From: Cobetia sp. L2A1
GTDB taxonomy: Bacteria > Pseudomonadota > Gammaproteobacteria > Pseudomonadales > Halomonadaceae
Direction: 5' to 3'
Assembly: GCF_009796845.1 (NCBI RefSeq)
Contig: NZ_CP047025.1
Span: 2,790,001-2,854,000 of the forward strand
DNA length: 64,000 nucleotides
Positions 1-9,549 of this stretch are shown here, piece after piece (position 1 is the first letter of the stretch; every line of letters begins with the position of its first letter). The notes under the pieces were generated by a model. That model worked only from the letters and a program-made list of their open reading frames with translations. It was not told the DNA's origin and ran no database searches. Position numbers and translations under genes: made by a program.

Positions 1-470
1 AAAAGGCGCTCGCACGCGCCAGTGAGAGCGGCGAAGGTGATATCGAAGATCTCCAGACGTTGTTGGCAACAGCGCAGGAAAATATGCGCGCAGCCGAGGT
101 ACGACTGGCCAGTGCCCAAACAGACGACACGGGTGCAGGCAAAGCGCCTGAACGCATCCCCGGACAGCTGCCGGAAGCGGCACACGCGACTGAAGCGTCT
201 GTCGGGCGTGGCAGCATGGCCAGCAACGTGACGCTTTCGCAGGCCGAGATTGAAGCGGCCCGTACCGAGAATCTAGCCAAGCGTCACAAACAGGTGACCA
301 TTGGCGTCAAGGCAGCCGAGATGGCGTATCGCAAAGCCGAAACGGCACTGTCCAGTGCCGATGATGAGAGCCGCTCTCGCCTTGAAACCAAGCTTGATCG
401 TACGCGTCGCAATCTGGAGCATGCCCGCGAGTCACTCGCGGAAGTCCAGGCACTGGTGGATGCTCAATGA
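1..470 (+). CDS. rnfC: RnfC C-terminal fragment (electron transport complex subunit C)
   Basis: This is the 3' end of a gene whose start lies before the window; the reading frame runs from base 3 to a TGA at 468-470, about 155 codons. The sequence is Ala/Glu/Arg-rich and looks like helical coiled-coil, with no catalytic motif in this part. RnfC proteins of gammaproteobacteria carry a long, variable, Ala-rich tail after the NADH/FMN and 4Fe-4S domains, and this fits such a tail. The assignment rests mainly on position: rnfD, rnfG and rnfE follow directly in the order known for rnf/rsx operons. RnfC is the membrane-peripheral subunit that receives electrons from NADH or ferredoxin. The gap to rnfD is about 90 bases, so they are probably cotranscribed. 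Confidence 0.75.
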   Translation, partial: KALARASESGEGDIEDLQTLLATAQENMRAAEVRLASAQTDDTGAGKAPERIPGQLPEAAHATEASVGRGSMASNVTLSQAEIEAARTENLAKRHKQVTIGVKAAEMAYRKAETALSSADDESRSRLETKLDRTRRNLEHARESLAEVQALVDAQ

Positions 471-561
471 TGAATGCCCGCCATCTCACGCATTCAAAGC
501 TACGAGCGCCACGCCAGCCCCTTTTTCATCGTAAGTTCACCGCAAGGAATTTGAGCGCCTC

Positions 562-1602
562 ATGAGCCTGATGCATGCAAGCTCCCCTCATGCCCACGGG
601 CCTACTGCGACATCGCGCGTGATGGCATGGGTACTGGCTGCCACGTTGCCGGGTATCGTCGTGCTGTGCTGGCACTATGGCTGGGGCGTCCTGTTCAATC
701 TGGCCTTTGCCTGTCTGGCAGGGGTCGGTCTTGAAGCCCTGCTACTCAAGATGCGTGGACGGCCGGTCAGCTTCTTCCTGAAGGACAACTCTGCACTGGT
801 GACCTGTGTCCTTCTGGCGGTCTCTCTGCCACCACTGGCGCCCTGGTGGCTGGTGCTGACGGGAGTCATCGCCGCCATCGTCGTCGCGAAGCAACTCTAT
901 GGTGGACTGGGGCAGAACCCGTTCAATCCGGCGATGGTCGCCTATGCCCTGTTACTGATTTCCTTCCCAGTGGAAATGTCGCGCTGGTCAGCGCCACAAG
1001 GGTTCGCGCTCGGCTTCAGCGACAGTCTTGCGCAGTTCTTCGGGCTTATCGCGACCCCCGATGCGCTGACCGGGGCTACGCCGCTGGATACCTTCCGCAA
1101 CAAGGGTGAGCTGAGTACGGCGGAGTTCTGGGCCAATCCTGCGTCATTGCCGGCAGCCAATCTGCTTGCCTGGCAGCAGTCGGCAATCGCCTGGGGGCTG
1201 GGCGGGCTCGTGCTGCTCGCCAAACGTCTGATCACCTGGCACATCCCTGCCGCCATGCTGGGGAGTCTTGCCGCGATCTCTGCCGTCTTCTTCTTAATGG
1301 ACGCGGATCAGTACGCCAGCCCGCTGTTCCACCTGCTGTGCGGCACAGCGATCTTTGGCGCCTTCTTCATCGCCACCGACCCGGTCACGGCGGCAACCTC
1401 CAACAAGGGCAAGCTTTACTACGGCGTAGGTATCGGCATTCTGATCTTCCTGATTCGTGCCTTCGGTGCCTATCCAGATGCCATCGCCTTCGCGGTACTG
1501 CTGATGAACTTCAGCGTGCCCTTCATCGATTACTACACTCAGCCTCGCAGCTATGGTCACAAGAAGCCTCGTCGAGGCATCTCGCTGGAGGACAAGTCAT
1601 GA
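562..1602 (+). CDS. rnfD: RnfD, flavinylated membrane subunit of the Rnf/Rsx complex
   Basis: The 346-residue polytopic membrane protein is close to the usual RnfD length. It contains the NQR2/RnfD landmarks GGLGQNPFNPAM (about 114-125) and the flavinylation motif TGAT at 170-173. In this family the final Thr (T173 here) carries a phosphodiester-linked FMN attached by ApbE. The protein passes electrons within the Rnf complex while ions are translocated across the inner membrane. The ATG at 562 was chosen; a purine-rich AAGGAA lies about 12 bases upstream, and an ATG at codon 4 is an alternative. The stop overlaps the rnfG start (ATGA at 1599-1602), so the two are translationally coupled. The long C-terminal tail is Lys/Arg-rich and probably cytoplasmic. 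Confidence 0.95.
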   Translation: MSLMHASSPHAHGPTATSRVMAWVLAATLPGIVVLCWHYGWGVLFNLAFACLAGVGLEALLLKMRGRPVSFFLKDNSALVTCVLLAVSLPPLAPWWLVLTGVIAAIVVAKQLYGGLGQNPFNPAMVAYALLLISFPVEMSRWSAPQGFALGFSDSLAQFFGLIATPDALTGATPLDTFRNKGELSTAEFWANPASLPAANLLAWQQSAIAWGLGGLVLLAKRLITWHIPAAMLGSLAAISAVFFLMDADQYASPLFHLLCGTAIFGAFFIATDPVTAATSNKGKLYYGVGIGILIFLIRAFGAYPDAIAFAVLLMNFSVPFIDYYTQPRSYGHKKPRRGISLEDKS

Positions 1603-2459
1603 GCAAGACATCCGATACGCCCATGAAATCACCAGCACCGCGCGGCCTGAAACAGAACATGACCCGTGCTGCACTAGGACTAGCGGTATTTGCCATCGTG
1701 ACCGCAGGGGTAGTGGCCGTCACGCAGATCACGACCGCAGACACGATTGTCAAGAATGAGCGCGCGGCGCAGAGTGCCGCTCTGGCCGAGATCATTCCGC
1801 CGTCACTTCACGACAACGAACTGCTCGACGACACCTTTGCGCTGCCGCCCTCGCGAGTATTGGGGCTGACAACCGCTGATACTGGCTGGCGCGCGACCAT
1901 GGATGGCAAGACAGTCGCCATCCTCCTGCCAGTCGTGACAGGCAAGGGCTACAGCGGCGACATTCGCCTGCTGGTCGGTATCCGTGCAGATGGCAGCATT
2001 GCCGGTGTTCGCGCCGTGAAGCACAGCGAGACACCAGGGCTTGGCGACAAGATCGAAGCACGCAAATCTGGCTGGATTCACGAATTCGATGACCAAACAC
2101 TCAGCTCGGTGAAGTGGAAAGTGAACAAGGATGGCGGCGACTTTGATCAGTTTACCGGCGCCACCATCACGCCACGTGCCGTCGTGGGTGCCGTTCGTCA
2201 GGCGTTGATCTACTTCATGGCGCATCGCACGGCGCTATTGGCCGGTGACAGCGAGACACTGACGGCCACCAAACGTGTCAAAAAAGAAGCACCTGAACCT
2301 ACGGCCTCATCACCGCCCGACGGCATTGCGCTGCCTGAAAACAGCACGACACCGGTAGGTGCCGCGATACCTGCAGGCGCGGCGACATCCAAGAAGACGG
2401 CTAGCGATGCCAAAGCTTCCGCTTCCCCCGAGCACAGCGGAGACAATGCACATGAGTGA
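1599..2459 (+). CDS. rnfG: RnfG, covalently flavinylated periplasmic-side subunit
   Basis: This 286-residue protein has one N-terminal membrane segment (about 23-43) followed by an FMN-binding domain. The flavinylation motif TGAT is at 186-189, with T189 the expected FMN attachment site in the RnfG/NqrC family. The longer open frame begins inside rnfD, but the ATG at 1599 overlapping the rnfD stop is the natural start. About 60 residues after the flavin domain are Ala/Ser/Pro/Thr-rich (AAPAG-type) low complexity, longer than in E. coli RsxG. This tail looks disordered and has no recognisable function. The gene overlaps rnfE by 8 bases. Product role: electron transfer between RnfD and the RnfA/E side of the complex. 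Confidence 0.93.
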   Translation: MSKTSDTPMKSPAPRGLKQNMTRAALGLAVFAIVTAGVVAVTQITTADTIVKNERAAQSAALAEIIPPSLHDNELLDDTFALPPSRVLGLTTADTGWRATMDGKTVAILLPVVTGKGYSGDIRLLVGIRADGSIAGVRAVKHSETPGLGDKIEARKSGWIHEFDDQTLSSVKWKVNKDGGDFDQFTGATITPRAVVGAVRQALIYFMAHRTALLAGDSETLTATKRVKKEAPEPTASSPPDGIALPENSTTPVGAAIPAGAATSKKTASDAKASASPEHSGDNAHE

Positions 2460-3162
2460 TATCTCGCTTGGCAAGATCAGTCGCAACGGACTATGGGATA
2501 ACAACCCGGCATTGGTTCAGCTGCTGGGACTATGTCCGCTGCTGGCCGTAACGGCGAGCGTCGTCAATGCACTCGGGCTAGGGCTGGCGACACTCCTGGT
2601 ACTGGTCGGCTCGAATACCGCCGTTTCACTGATACGCAATCTGGTGCCAGCCGAGGTGCGGCTGCCCGCGTTCGTGATGATCATCGCATCGTTCGTGACC
2701 TGTGCTGAGCTCCTGATGAAGGCATATACCTTCGAGCTCTATCAGATTCTCGGCATCTTCATCCCACTGATCGTGACCAACTGCGCGATTCTAGGCCGTG
2801 CGGATGCCTTTGCTGCCAAGCATCCGGTACTCCCGGCTGCTACCGACGGCTTGATGATGGGGCTGGGCTTCATGGCCGTGCTAGTACTACTGGGGGCGAT
2901 GCGTGAGTTATTTGGTCAAGGCACGCTGTTTGCCGGCATGGAACTATTGCTCGGACCAATGGCGACGGATTGGAAGATGACCATCTTCCCCCACTATTCC
3001 TTCCTGTTCCTGGTGTTGCCGCCCGGTGCCTTCTTCTGCATGGGACTGATCATTGCGGGCAAGAAGACCATCGATGAGCAGCTGGCACAGCGACGCAAGG
3101 CCGCTGCCGCAGATACCCCGAAGGTGTCACGGCGCGTGCGTGTTACCGGCACGATATCGTGA
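2452..3162 (+). CDS. rnfE: RnfE, integral membrane subunit of the Rnf/Rsx complex
   Basis: The 236-residue protein has six predicted hydrophobic segments and begins [18 protein letters not shown], the hallmark of the RnfE/NqrD family. RnfA and RnfE form the membrane core holding an intersubunit 2Fe-2S centre in this complex; the Cys in FVTCAEL and in VTNCAILGR are conserved family positions. The ATG at 2452 was chosen; an in-frame ATG two codons earlier (2446) is possible. It overlaps the rnfG stop. The C-terminal 25 residues are charged and cytoplasmic. No terminator is visible between rnfE and nth, 70 bases downstream, so nth may be read from the same transcript, as in E. coli rsx-nth. Confidence 0.95.
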   Translation: MSDISLGKISRNGLWDNNPALVQLLGLCPLLAVTASVVNALGLGLATLLVLVGSNTAVSLIRNLVPAEVRLPAFVMIIASFVTCAELLMKAYTFELYQILGIFIPLIVTNCAILGRADAFAAKHPVLPAATDGLMMGLGFMAVLVLLGAMRELFGQGTLFAGMELLLGPMATDWKMTIFPHYSFLFLVLPPGAFFCMGLIIAGKKTIDEQLAQRRKAAAADTPKVSRRVRVTGTIS

Positions 3163-3232
3163 TGATCGCGCTCTGATCATCCAACGCTGAATCGTCGCGA
3201 GAATCCATTGCCATTGCCCGTATCGAGAGATC

Positions 3233-3868
3233 ATGAACGCTCAGAAACGCCTCGAAATATTCACGCGCCTGCGGGCGGAAAATCCTGAACCTCGCACCGA
3301 GCTTGAGTGGTCAACGCCGTTTGAGTTACTGATCGCGGTGTTGTTATCAGCTCAAGCCACCGATGTCAGCGTCAACAAGGCGACGGCCAAGCTCTATCCG
3401 ATCGCCAATACACCCGTCACGATTCTGGCGTTGGGCGTCGATACGCTGAAGGAATACATCAAGACCATCGGGCTTTATAACACCAAGGCCGAGAATGTCA
3501 TCAAGACCTGCCGCATGTTGATAGAGCAGCACGACAGCGTGGTCCCGCAGACACGAGAAGCACTGGAGGCATTACCCGGTGTCGGACGCAAGACAGCGAA
3601 CGTGGTGCTGAATACAGCCTTTGGCCAGCCGACCATGGCAGTGGATACTCACATCTTCCGCGTCTCCAATCGCACCCGAATCGCACCTGGCAAGAACGTA
3701 TTGGAAGTCGAGCACAAGTTGATGCGCCATGTGCCCAGAGAGTTCCTGGTCGATGCCCATCATTGGTTGATTCTGCACGGTCGCTATACCTGCATGGCCC
3801 GTAAACCGCGCTGCGGTAGCTGCGTGATCGAAGACCTCTGTGAGTACAAGGATAAGGTCGACCTGTAA
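3233..3868 (+). CDS. nth: Endonuclease III (bifunctional DNA glycosylase/AP lyase)
   Basis: This protein excises oxidised pyrimidines and nicks the abasic site by beta-elimination. It has 211 residues, the same as E. coli Nth. The helix-hairpin-helix LPGVGRKTA is at 114-122, with catalytic Lys K120 and catalytic Asp D138 (in AVDTHIFR) at the same numbering as the E. coli enzyme. The 4Fe-4S ligands are C187, C194, C197 and C203 (C-x6-C-x2-C-x5-C). It follows rnfE, an order also known from enterobacteria, where the Rnf/Rsx complex and Nth share an operon. The start ATG is at 3233, preceded by a weak purine-rich CGAGAGA. Confidence 0.97.
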   Translation: MNAQKRLEIFTRLRAENPEPRTELEWSTPFELLIAVLLSAQATDVSVNKATAKLYPIANTPVTILALGVDTLKEYIKTIGLYNTKAENVIKTCRMLIEQHDSVVPQTREALEALPGVGRKTANVVLNTAFGQPTMAVDTHIFRVSNRTRIAPGKNVLEVEHKLMRHVPREFLVDAHHWLILHGRYTCMARKPRCGSCVIEDLCEYKDKVDL

Positions 3869-4017
3869 GACGCTGACATATCAAGGATACCTGACAGAAC
3901 TAGACCACTCGGGCTTGGCAGCCTTAGCGTTGACTAACCATCCAATATCAGACTCTCTCCTTTCAACCGGCAGTCCCAGTAGACTGTAAACAATAAATAC
4001 GGTCGCAAGGACTTGCC

Positions 4018-6222
4018 ATGTCAGTGCCTTCTCATCTTCGTCATACTCCGAAACCTTCGCCACCCGAGACGAAGGATCTCTTGTCGTCTGATGCGAAAGC
4101 GGATGCCTCGGTTGAAAGTCTGACGCTGCAACTCCAGACGCTCGAGGCAGAGAACCACCTATTGAGGACGCTGGTCGATGCCCATCCGGACATCCTGTTC
4201 ATCAAGGATGCCCAAGGACTATTCCGCTACGCCAACCGCACTCTGACAGAATTCTACGGTACGACACTCGAAGACATCATCGGGCGTGAAGATAGCTACT
4301 ACACCGGTAACAAGGAACAAGGGAACTTCTTTCGTCGTAGTGTTCAACACGTACTCGACACCTTCGAAAGCGAGCTTGTCTTTGAGGACGCCACCGATGC
4401 CGAGACGGGGGAGATCAAGCACTTCCGCTCCATCAAGCTGCCGTTTCACAGCACACAGGGCGAGGAGTTAGTCGCGGTGCTGGCGCACAACGTCACCGCC
4501 GAAGTACGTGAGCACGAGCGCAAGACCCGCCAGATTGATCATATCTACGATACGTCACTGGAAGGCTTCTGGGACTGGAATATTCAAAGTAGTGCCGTGA
4601 CGCACAATCGTCGCTGGTCACAGATACTGGGAATACCGGAGAGTGAACTGAGCAATAGCCTGGAGGAATTTGCCGCACTCCTGCATCCAGAAGATATGCC
4701 AGAAGCCATGGTTGCCATCGAAGACTGTCTGGCGGGCAAGGCACCCTATTACCATCGACACCGCATGCTGAATCGCCAAGGGAAAGTGCTGTGGGTCATC
4801 GATAAGGGAGATGTCATTGAGCGCGATAAAGAGGGAAAGCCTCTGCGGATGATTGGCTCGATCACGGATATCACCCGTGTCGTGGAATCGGAGGCATTAC
4901 TGCATCAGCACAATCGTTTCGATTCCCTTACCAAGCTGGCCAACAGATCCTCGTTGATCGACTTGCTGCAACAAACCATCATCACGACTGATATTCGGGG
5001 TGGCCATGCTGCCTTGATTTTCATTGATCTGGACCATTTCAAGAAAATCAATGACCTGCTCGGTCATACTGCCGGTGATCACCTGCTGATCGAAGTCGCT
5101 CATCGCCTGAGCCGTCAAGCCCGTAGCACTGACATGGTTGCCCGTTTCGGTGGCGATGAATTTGTCATCCTGCTTCAGCCCTTGAGCGAGTACGCCATCG
5201 ACGCCAATCGCGAGCTCGAAGACGTAATGGAGAAAATGCAGCATTCCCTCAACCAGACCTACTCACTGACAGGCCCCTCGGGCAAGCTTCTGGAGCATCA
5301 CAGTTCAGCCAGCATGGGCAGCATCATGTTTCATGACCGCAGCCTAAGTGCCGAAGAGTTGATTCACCGTGCAGATATTGCCATGTACTGCGCCAAGGAA
5401 GCGGGTCGCAATCAGCGAATCAGTTTCGACCCCAGCATGCGATTGAAGCTGGAGCGATCCGTACAGCTGGAACACGATCTACGCAGCGCCATTGAGCTTG
5501 ATCAAACGTGGATCGTGCTGCAGCCACAATTTGATCAGCATCAGCAGTTACTCGGCGCAGAGTGCTTGATGCGCTGGCGACACCCGGTGTACGGCATGAT
5601 CTCGCCATTCGAATTCATTCCGCTGGCAGAGAAAAGCCACCTGATCGACAGGCTAGGTGATTGGGTGCTCGAAGAAGCCTGTACGTTACTCAAGACATGG
5701 GAGAGCGTTCCTGCACTGGCTGACATTCATCTATCGATCAATGTCAGTACACGCCAGATCGACAGCCCCTGCTATGTCGATAGCATGGCTGAGACCCTGA
5801 CTCGACATGATATCTCTCCGCTATGCCTGCAGCTTGAACTGACAGAGAGCGTCTTCGTCAATGACATGCCCACCACCGTGGGGCGCATGCATCAATTGAA
5901 TGCGCTGAGCTTGAGCCTATCACTGGACGATTTCGGCACCGGCTTTTCCTCGCTGACCTATATCAAGCATCTGCCTTTTTCCGAAATCAAGATCGACAGA
6001 AGCTTCATCAGTGATCTCGAGCACGACGTGATGGATTTCCGCATGGTCGAATTCATCATCCATCTGGGCCACGAACTAGGGATGCGTGTGGTCGCGGAAG
6101 GCGTCGAGACTCAAGGCCAGTTTGATCATCTCACCGCCATGGGCTGTGACGTCATCCAAGGCTACCTGCTGGCGAAGCCGATGCCAGTCGATGCCTTCAT
6201 CCAACGTTATGGCGGCTCATGA
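4018..6222 (+). CDS. PAS-PAS-GGDEF-EAL cyclic-di-GMP signalling protein
   Basis: This 734-residue cytosolic protein has no membrane segment. A short coiled coil (32-52) is followed by PAS 1 (about 50-165), PAS 2 with PAC (about 170-292), GGDEF (about 300-470) and EAL (about 485-730). The cyclase site is intact: GGDEF at 378-382, with the product-inhibition I-site R369-x-x-D372 five residues upstream. The phosphodiesterase domain keeps ELTES, DDFGTG, K-I-D and EGVE motifs, but its signature reads ECL (515-517) instead of EAL; the glutamate is kept, so activity is possible. It may make or degrade c-di-GMP depending on the PAS ligand, which cannot be told from sequence. RBS AAGGA lies 7 bases before the ATG. 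It appears monocistronic. Confidence 0.93.
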   Translation: MSVPSHLRHTPKPSPPETKDLLSSDAKADASVESLTLQLQTLEAENHLLRTLVDAHPDILFIKDAQGLFRYANRTLTEFYGTTLEDIIGREDSYYTGNKEQGNFFRRSVQHVLDTFESELVFEDATDAETGEIKHFRSIKLPFHSTQGEELVAVLAHNVTAEVREHERKTRQIDHIYDTSLEGFWDWNIQSSAVTHNRRWSQILGIPESELSNSLEEFAALLHPEDMPEAMVAIEDCLAGKAPYYHRHRMLNRQGKVLWVIDKGDVIERDKEGKPLRMIGSITDITRVVESEALLHQHNRFDSLTKLANRSSLIDLLQQTIITTDIRGGHAALIFIDLDHFKKINDLLGHTAGDHLLIEVAHRLSRQARSTDMVARFGGDEFVILLQPLSEYAIDANRELEDVMEKMQHSLNQTYSLTGPSGKLLEHHSSASMGSIMFHDRSLSAEELIHRADIAMYCAKEAGRNQRISFDPSMRLKLERSVQLEHDLRSAIELDQTWIVLQPQFDQHQQLLGAECLMRWRHPVYGMISPFEFIPLAEKSHLIDRLGDWVLEEACTLLKTWESVPALADIHLSINVSTRQIDSPCYVDSMAETLTRHDISPLCLQLELTESVFVNDMPTTVGRMHQLNALSLSLSLDDFGTGFSSLTYIKHLPFSEIKIDRSFISDLEHDVMDFRMVEFIIHLGHELGMRVVAEGVETQGQFDHLTAMGCDVIQGYLLAKPMPVDAFIQRYGGS

Positions 6223-6360
6223 CACCCCTTGCAGGGTGACGCTGGCGCTGTCATGAACATGGCCTGATGTTGACTCAATCACTATCTGATCATCCGAGGC
6301 GCGCAGCCCTGCCGATTCATGGCACACTGTGCGCTCTTTTCTGTCCGGAATACCTACGCA

Positions 6361-6648
6361 ATGGAAGACTTCTTTACCTGGATCGGGGCTCAGCTTGGTG
6401 CTGCCATCCGTTTTATCGTCGAGGGGCTAGGTGGCTTTTTCGCTAATTTTGACGATGCGCTAAAAGGCTTCTTCAGCGGTCTTGCCGGCGAGCTCGGCAT
6501 AGGCACTTCGATCTTCAGTCTGCTGGGGCTGATCCTGGGCCTTTATCTGCTATTCAAAGGCGTCACGGCACTGCTCAGAGGCTCGATCGTCGGGGGGATA
6601 CTGCTCGTTTTCATCGGCCTGACATTCCTCGGTTGGCTGATCACCTGA
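6361..6648 (+). CDS. Small hypothetical inner-membrane protein
   Basis: I do not recognise this 95-residue protein. It has a Phe/Gly-rich amphipathic N-terminal half (about 1-45, with GGFFANFDDALKGFF) followed by two hydrophobic helices separated by a short basic turn (about 46-68 and 73-93). An open frame begins 14 codons earlier at 6319, but MEDFFTW at 6361 looks more natural. Neither start has a strong ribosome binding site. The gene sits alone between the GGDEF-EAL gene and a strong bidirectional terminator. No function is proposed. Confidence 0.6.
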   Translation: MEDFFTWIGAQLGAAIRFIVEGLGGFFANFDDALKGFFSGLAGELGIGTSIFSLLGLILGLYLLFKGVTALLRGSIVGGILLVFIGLTFLGWLIT

Positions 6649-6694
6649 GCTATCGACAGCGACTGGGAAATTGCGCTTATCGCATTACACTCTC

Positions 6695-6732
6695 GACAAA
6701 AAGCCCTCGCCAACTGGCGAGGGCTTTTTGTC
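6695..6732. terminator. Bidirectional rho-independent terminator
   Basis: Perfect 18-base inverted repeat with a GC-rich core (AGCCCTCGCC / GGCGAGGGCT) flanked by A5 on the left and T5 on the right. It therefore makes a stem plus U-tract on both strands. It separates the plus-strand small membrane protein from the minus-strand pepN, which converge here. Confidence 0.9.
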
Positions 6733-6778
6733 TCTGGAGGAGATGCCAGACCGCTCAGGGCCTGGCGACTCCTGGGGA

Positions 6779-9424
6779 TCAGGCTAGCGCTTTCTCTACG
6801 ACCTCGTAGACATTGCGCGACAGCTTCTCGGCACGAATACGCTCGAGCTCTGTTCTCATCAGCGCCTGGCGAGTGGCATCGAAACGCTTGAAGCGGGTCA
6901 GCGGCGTGATGATACGCGCGGCAATGTCCGGGTTCAGGCGATTCAGCTCAATGACCACATCTGCCAGCAGGCGATAGCCTTCACCATCAAGGCGGTGGAA
7001 GTTGACGCGATTCTGACCCGCGAAGGTACCAATCAATGCGCGCACCTTGTTGGGATTCGTCAGCGAGAAGGCTGGATGCTCCATCAGGAAGCGCACACGG
7101 TCCAGTACATCAACCTGCGGACGCGTGACTTGAATAGAGAACCACTGATCCATCACTAGCGGGTCGTGAGACCAGCGCTGGGCGAAGGCCTTGAGTGCCG
7201 GATCCCCCAGCTCAGTGCGTGAGGAGTGCACCAGCAACGTCAGTGCTGCGCGTACGTCCGTCATGTTGTGTGCTGCTGCCAGCTGAGCTTCGGCCAGACG
7301 CACACCCTCTTCATCCTCGATGCTCATCAGATAGCTGAGCGCGGCATTCTTGAGACTTCTACGCGCCATCTGCTCAAAGGTCGGTGCGTATTCGCCCTGC
7401 TGTTCGTTGGCGTGATAAAGCGCCACGAAGTCATCACGCAGTGCCGTTGCCAGCTGAGCCTTCGCTGTCTTGCGCGCCCAGTGGATGGCATCAACATCGA
7501 CCACGGTCTGCTGCTCGGCAATATAGGCTTCTGATGGCAGCGTCAACATCTCGGCAAGTACAGCGCGATCCGTGGGTTCACCTGCCAGCAGGAAGCGATA
7601 CACGGCCAATAGACGCTCATCAACGCAAGCGTCTTTCTCACCGCGCTGCCAGGAAGCCATCAAGTCTTCAAGCGCTGCCAGCGCCAGGCGCTGACCAGAA
7701 TCCCAACGATTGAAGCCATCACTGTCATGCTGCATCAGGAAAGCCAGTTGCTCGCGGCTATAATCGAAGCCCAGCTTGACCGGTGCAGAGAAGCCACGTA
7801 GCAACGACGGCACCGGCTCACGCTCGATACCGGTGAAGACGAAGGTCTGCTCGGCTTCCGTCAACTCCAGTACGCTCTCGCTACCCAGTGACTCACCCTC
7901 CAGTACAAGCGGCAGATCATGTCCGTCAGCGCTCACCAATCCCATGCGCACCGGAATGACCAGCGGTAACTTTTCGCTCTGGCCTGGAGTCGGCGCCGTC
8001 GTCTGGCGCAGGGTCAGCGTGTAGGCCCTGGCGTCAGCATCGAAGGCACCACTGGCGGCCACGTCAGGCGTACCCGCCTGAGCGTACCAGCGCATGAATT
8101 GAGTAAAGTCACGTCCAGAAGCTTCACTCATCGCGCTGATGAAGTCTTCGATCGTGGCTGCACGGCCATCATTCTGTGCGAAGTAAAGATCACTCCCACG
8201 ACGGAAGGCCTCTTCGCCCAACAGGTTGGCGACCATGCGCACCACTTCCGAGCCCTTCTCATAGATAGTCAGGGTGTAGAAGTTGGATATCTCGATGTAG
8301 GAGGCCGGGCGGACCGGATGGGCCGTGGGGCCAGCATCTTCAGCGAACTGCGCGGTACGCAGCATGGCCACGTCTTCGATACGCTTGACCGGCGCCGAGT
8401 TCATATCTGCCGAGAAGCTCTGATCACGATAGACCGTGAAACCCTCCTTCAGCGACAGCTGGAACCAGTCACGGCAGGTCACGCGGTTACCCGACCAGTT
8501 ATGGAAATATTCGTGCGCTACCACGCCTTCGACACGCTGGAAGGCAGCATCGGTCGCAGTGTCATGATTGGCCAACACACAGGAGCTGTTGAATATATTG
8601 AGCCCCTTGTTCTCCATCGCGCCCATGTTGAAGTCGTTGACGGCGACAATCATGAAGATATCCAGATCGTACTCGCGACCATAGACCTCTTCGTCCCACT
8701 TCATGGAGGCCTTGAGGGAGGTCATGGCATGCTGGGTCTTGTCGAGATTTTCCGGCTCGACCCAGATTTCCAGCGCCACGTCGCGTCCGCTCATGGTGGT
8801 AAAGCTATCGGCATGCTTGACCAGATCACCTGCCACCAGCGCGAACAGATAGCAGGGCTTGAGATGCGGGTCCTGCCAGGTCACGAAGTGACGGCCACCG
8901 TCCAGCTCGCCGCGCTCAACGGGATTACCATTGGAAAGCAGAATCGGGTAGTTCGCCTTGTCAGCAATCACGTGGGTGGTGAAGACGGACATCACGTCTG
9001 GACGATCCGGGTAATAAGTGATGCGACGGAAACCTTCGGCCTCGCACTGGGTGCAGAACATGCCAGAGGACACGTAGAGCCCTTCAAGCGCGGTATTGGC
9101 GGCAGGATCAATCACCACAACCGTCTCAAGCTCACAGCGTGCCGGCAAGCCATCGAGAGTCAGATGCGTCTCGCTCACCTTGAATTCATCACTGGCCAAT
9201 ATGCGACCATCGACACTCACGCGTTCAAGTGTCAGGTGCTCACCATTGAGCACCAGCGGCGGTGTCGCATCACTGCCGATGGCAGCATCGGGATTGCTCT
9301 CAAGCGTCAACACGGTAGTCACACGTGTGGCAGAAGGCTCAAGCTCGAAAGTCAGACGCGTTTCAAGCACTTGCCAGGCCGGGGCCTGATAATCGGCAAG
9401 ATGAATGGCTGCAGGTTGTGACAT
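6779..9424 (-). CDS. pepN: Aminopeptidase N (M1 family zinc metallopeptidase)
   Basis: This cytosolic aminopeptidase removes N-terminal residues from peptides. It has 881 residues, close to E. coli PepN (870). The exopeptidase motif GAMEN is at 268-272. The zinc site HEYFH-x18-E uses H304, H308 and E327, with catalytic Glu 305. The C-terminal helical region (about 545-881) matches the PepN-type M1 proteins. The open frame extends six codons further upstream, but GGAG (complement of 9431-9434) lies 7 bases before the ATG at 9424, which fixes the start at MSQPAAIHL. A 440-codon plus-strand open frame across the same DNA is a shadow. Confidence 0.96.
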   Translation of the reverse strand: MSQPAAIHLADYQAPAWQVLETRLTFELEPSATRVTTVLTLESNPDAAIGSDATPPLVLNGEHLTLERVSVDGRILASDEFKVSETHLTLDGLPARCELETVVVIDPAANTALEGLYVSSGMFCTQCEAEGFRRITYYPDRPDVMSVFTTHVIADKANYPILLSNGNPVERGELDGGRHFVTWQDPHLKPCYLFALVAGDLVKHADSFTTMSGRDVALEIWVEPENLDKTQHAMTSLKASMKWDEEVYGREYDLDIFMIVAVNDFNMGAMENKGLNIFNSSCVLANHDTATDAAFQRVEGVVAHEYFHNWSGNRVTCRDWFQLSLKEGFTVYRDQSFSADMNSAPVKRIEDVAMLRTAQFAEDAGPTAHPVRPASYIEISNFYTLTIYEKGSEVVRMVANLLGEEAFRRGSDLYFAQNDGRAATIEDFISAMSEASGRDFTQFMRWYAQAGTPDVAASGAFDADARAYTLTLRQTTAPTPGQSEKLPLVIPVRMGLVSADGHDLPLVLEGESLGSESVLELTEAEQTFVFTGIEREPVPSLLRGFSAPVKLGFDYSREQLAFLMQHDSDGFNRWDSGQRLALAALEDLMASWQRGEKDACVDERLLAVYRFLLAGEPTDRAVLAEMLTLPSEAYIAEQQTVVDVDAIHWARKTAKAQLATALRDDFVALYHANEQQGEYAPTFEQMARRSLKNAALSYLMSIEDEEGVRLAEAQLAAAHNMTDVRAALTLLVHSSRTELGDPALKAFAQRWSHDPLVMDQWFSIQVTRPQVDVLDRVRFLMEHPAFSLTNPNKVRALIGTFAGQNRVNFHRLDGEGYRLLADVVIELNRLNPDIAARIITPLTRFKRFDATRQALMRTELERIRAEKLSRNVYEVVEKALA

Positions 9425-9549
9425 GAAAATCTCCGCAATCAACGCCGGCGAAGGAAGATAGCTCCGCGCGACAAAAAAGAATCGGGCACCGAGCGACCGC
9501 TCACTTCAGATGCTCTTAGAACAGCACGTATCTGACACCCGCGAGACAC

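Noticed and set aside
8099-9421. 440-codon open frame on the plus strand
   Set aside because: It lies antisense to pepN, which has intact catalytic motifs, a ribosome binding site and family length. The plus-strand product shows no family features and is a shadow of pepN codon bias.
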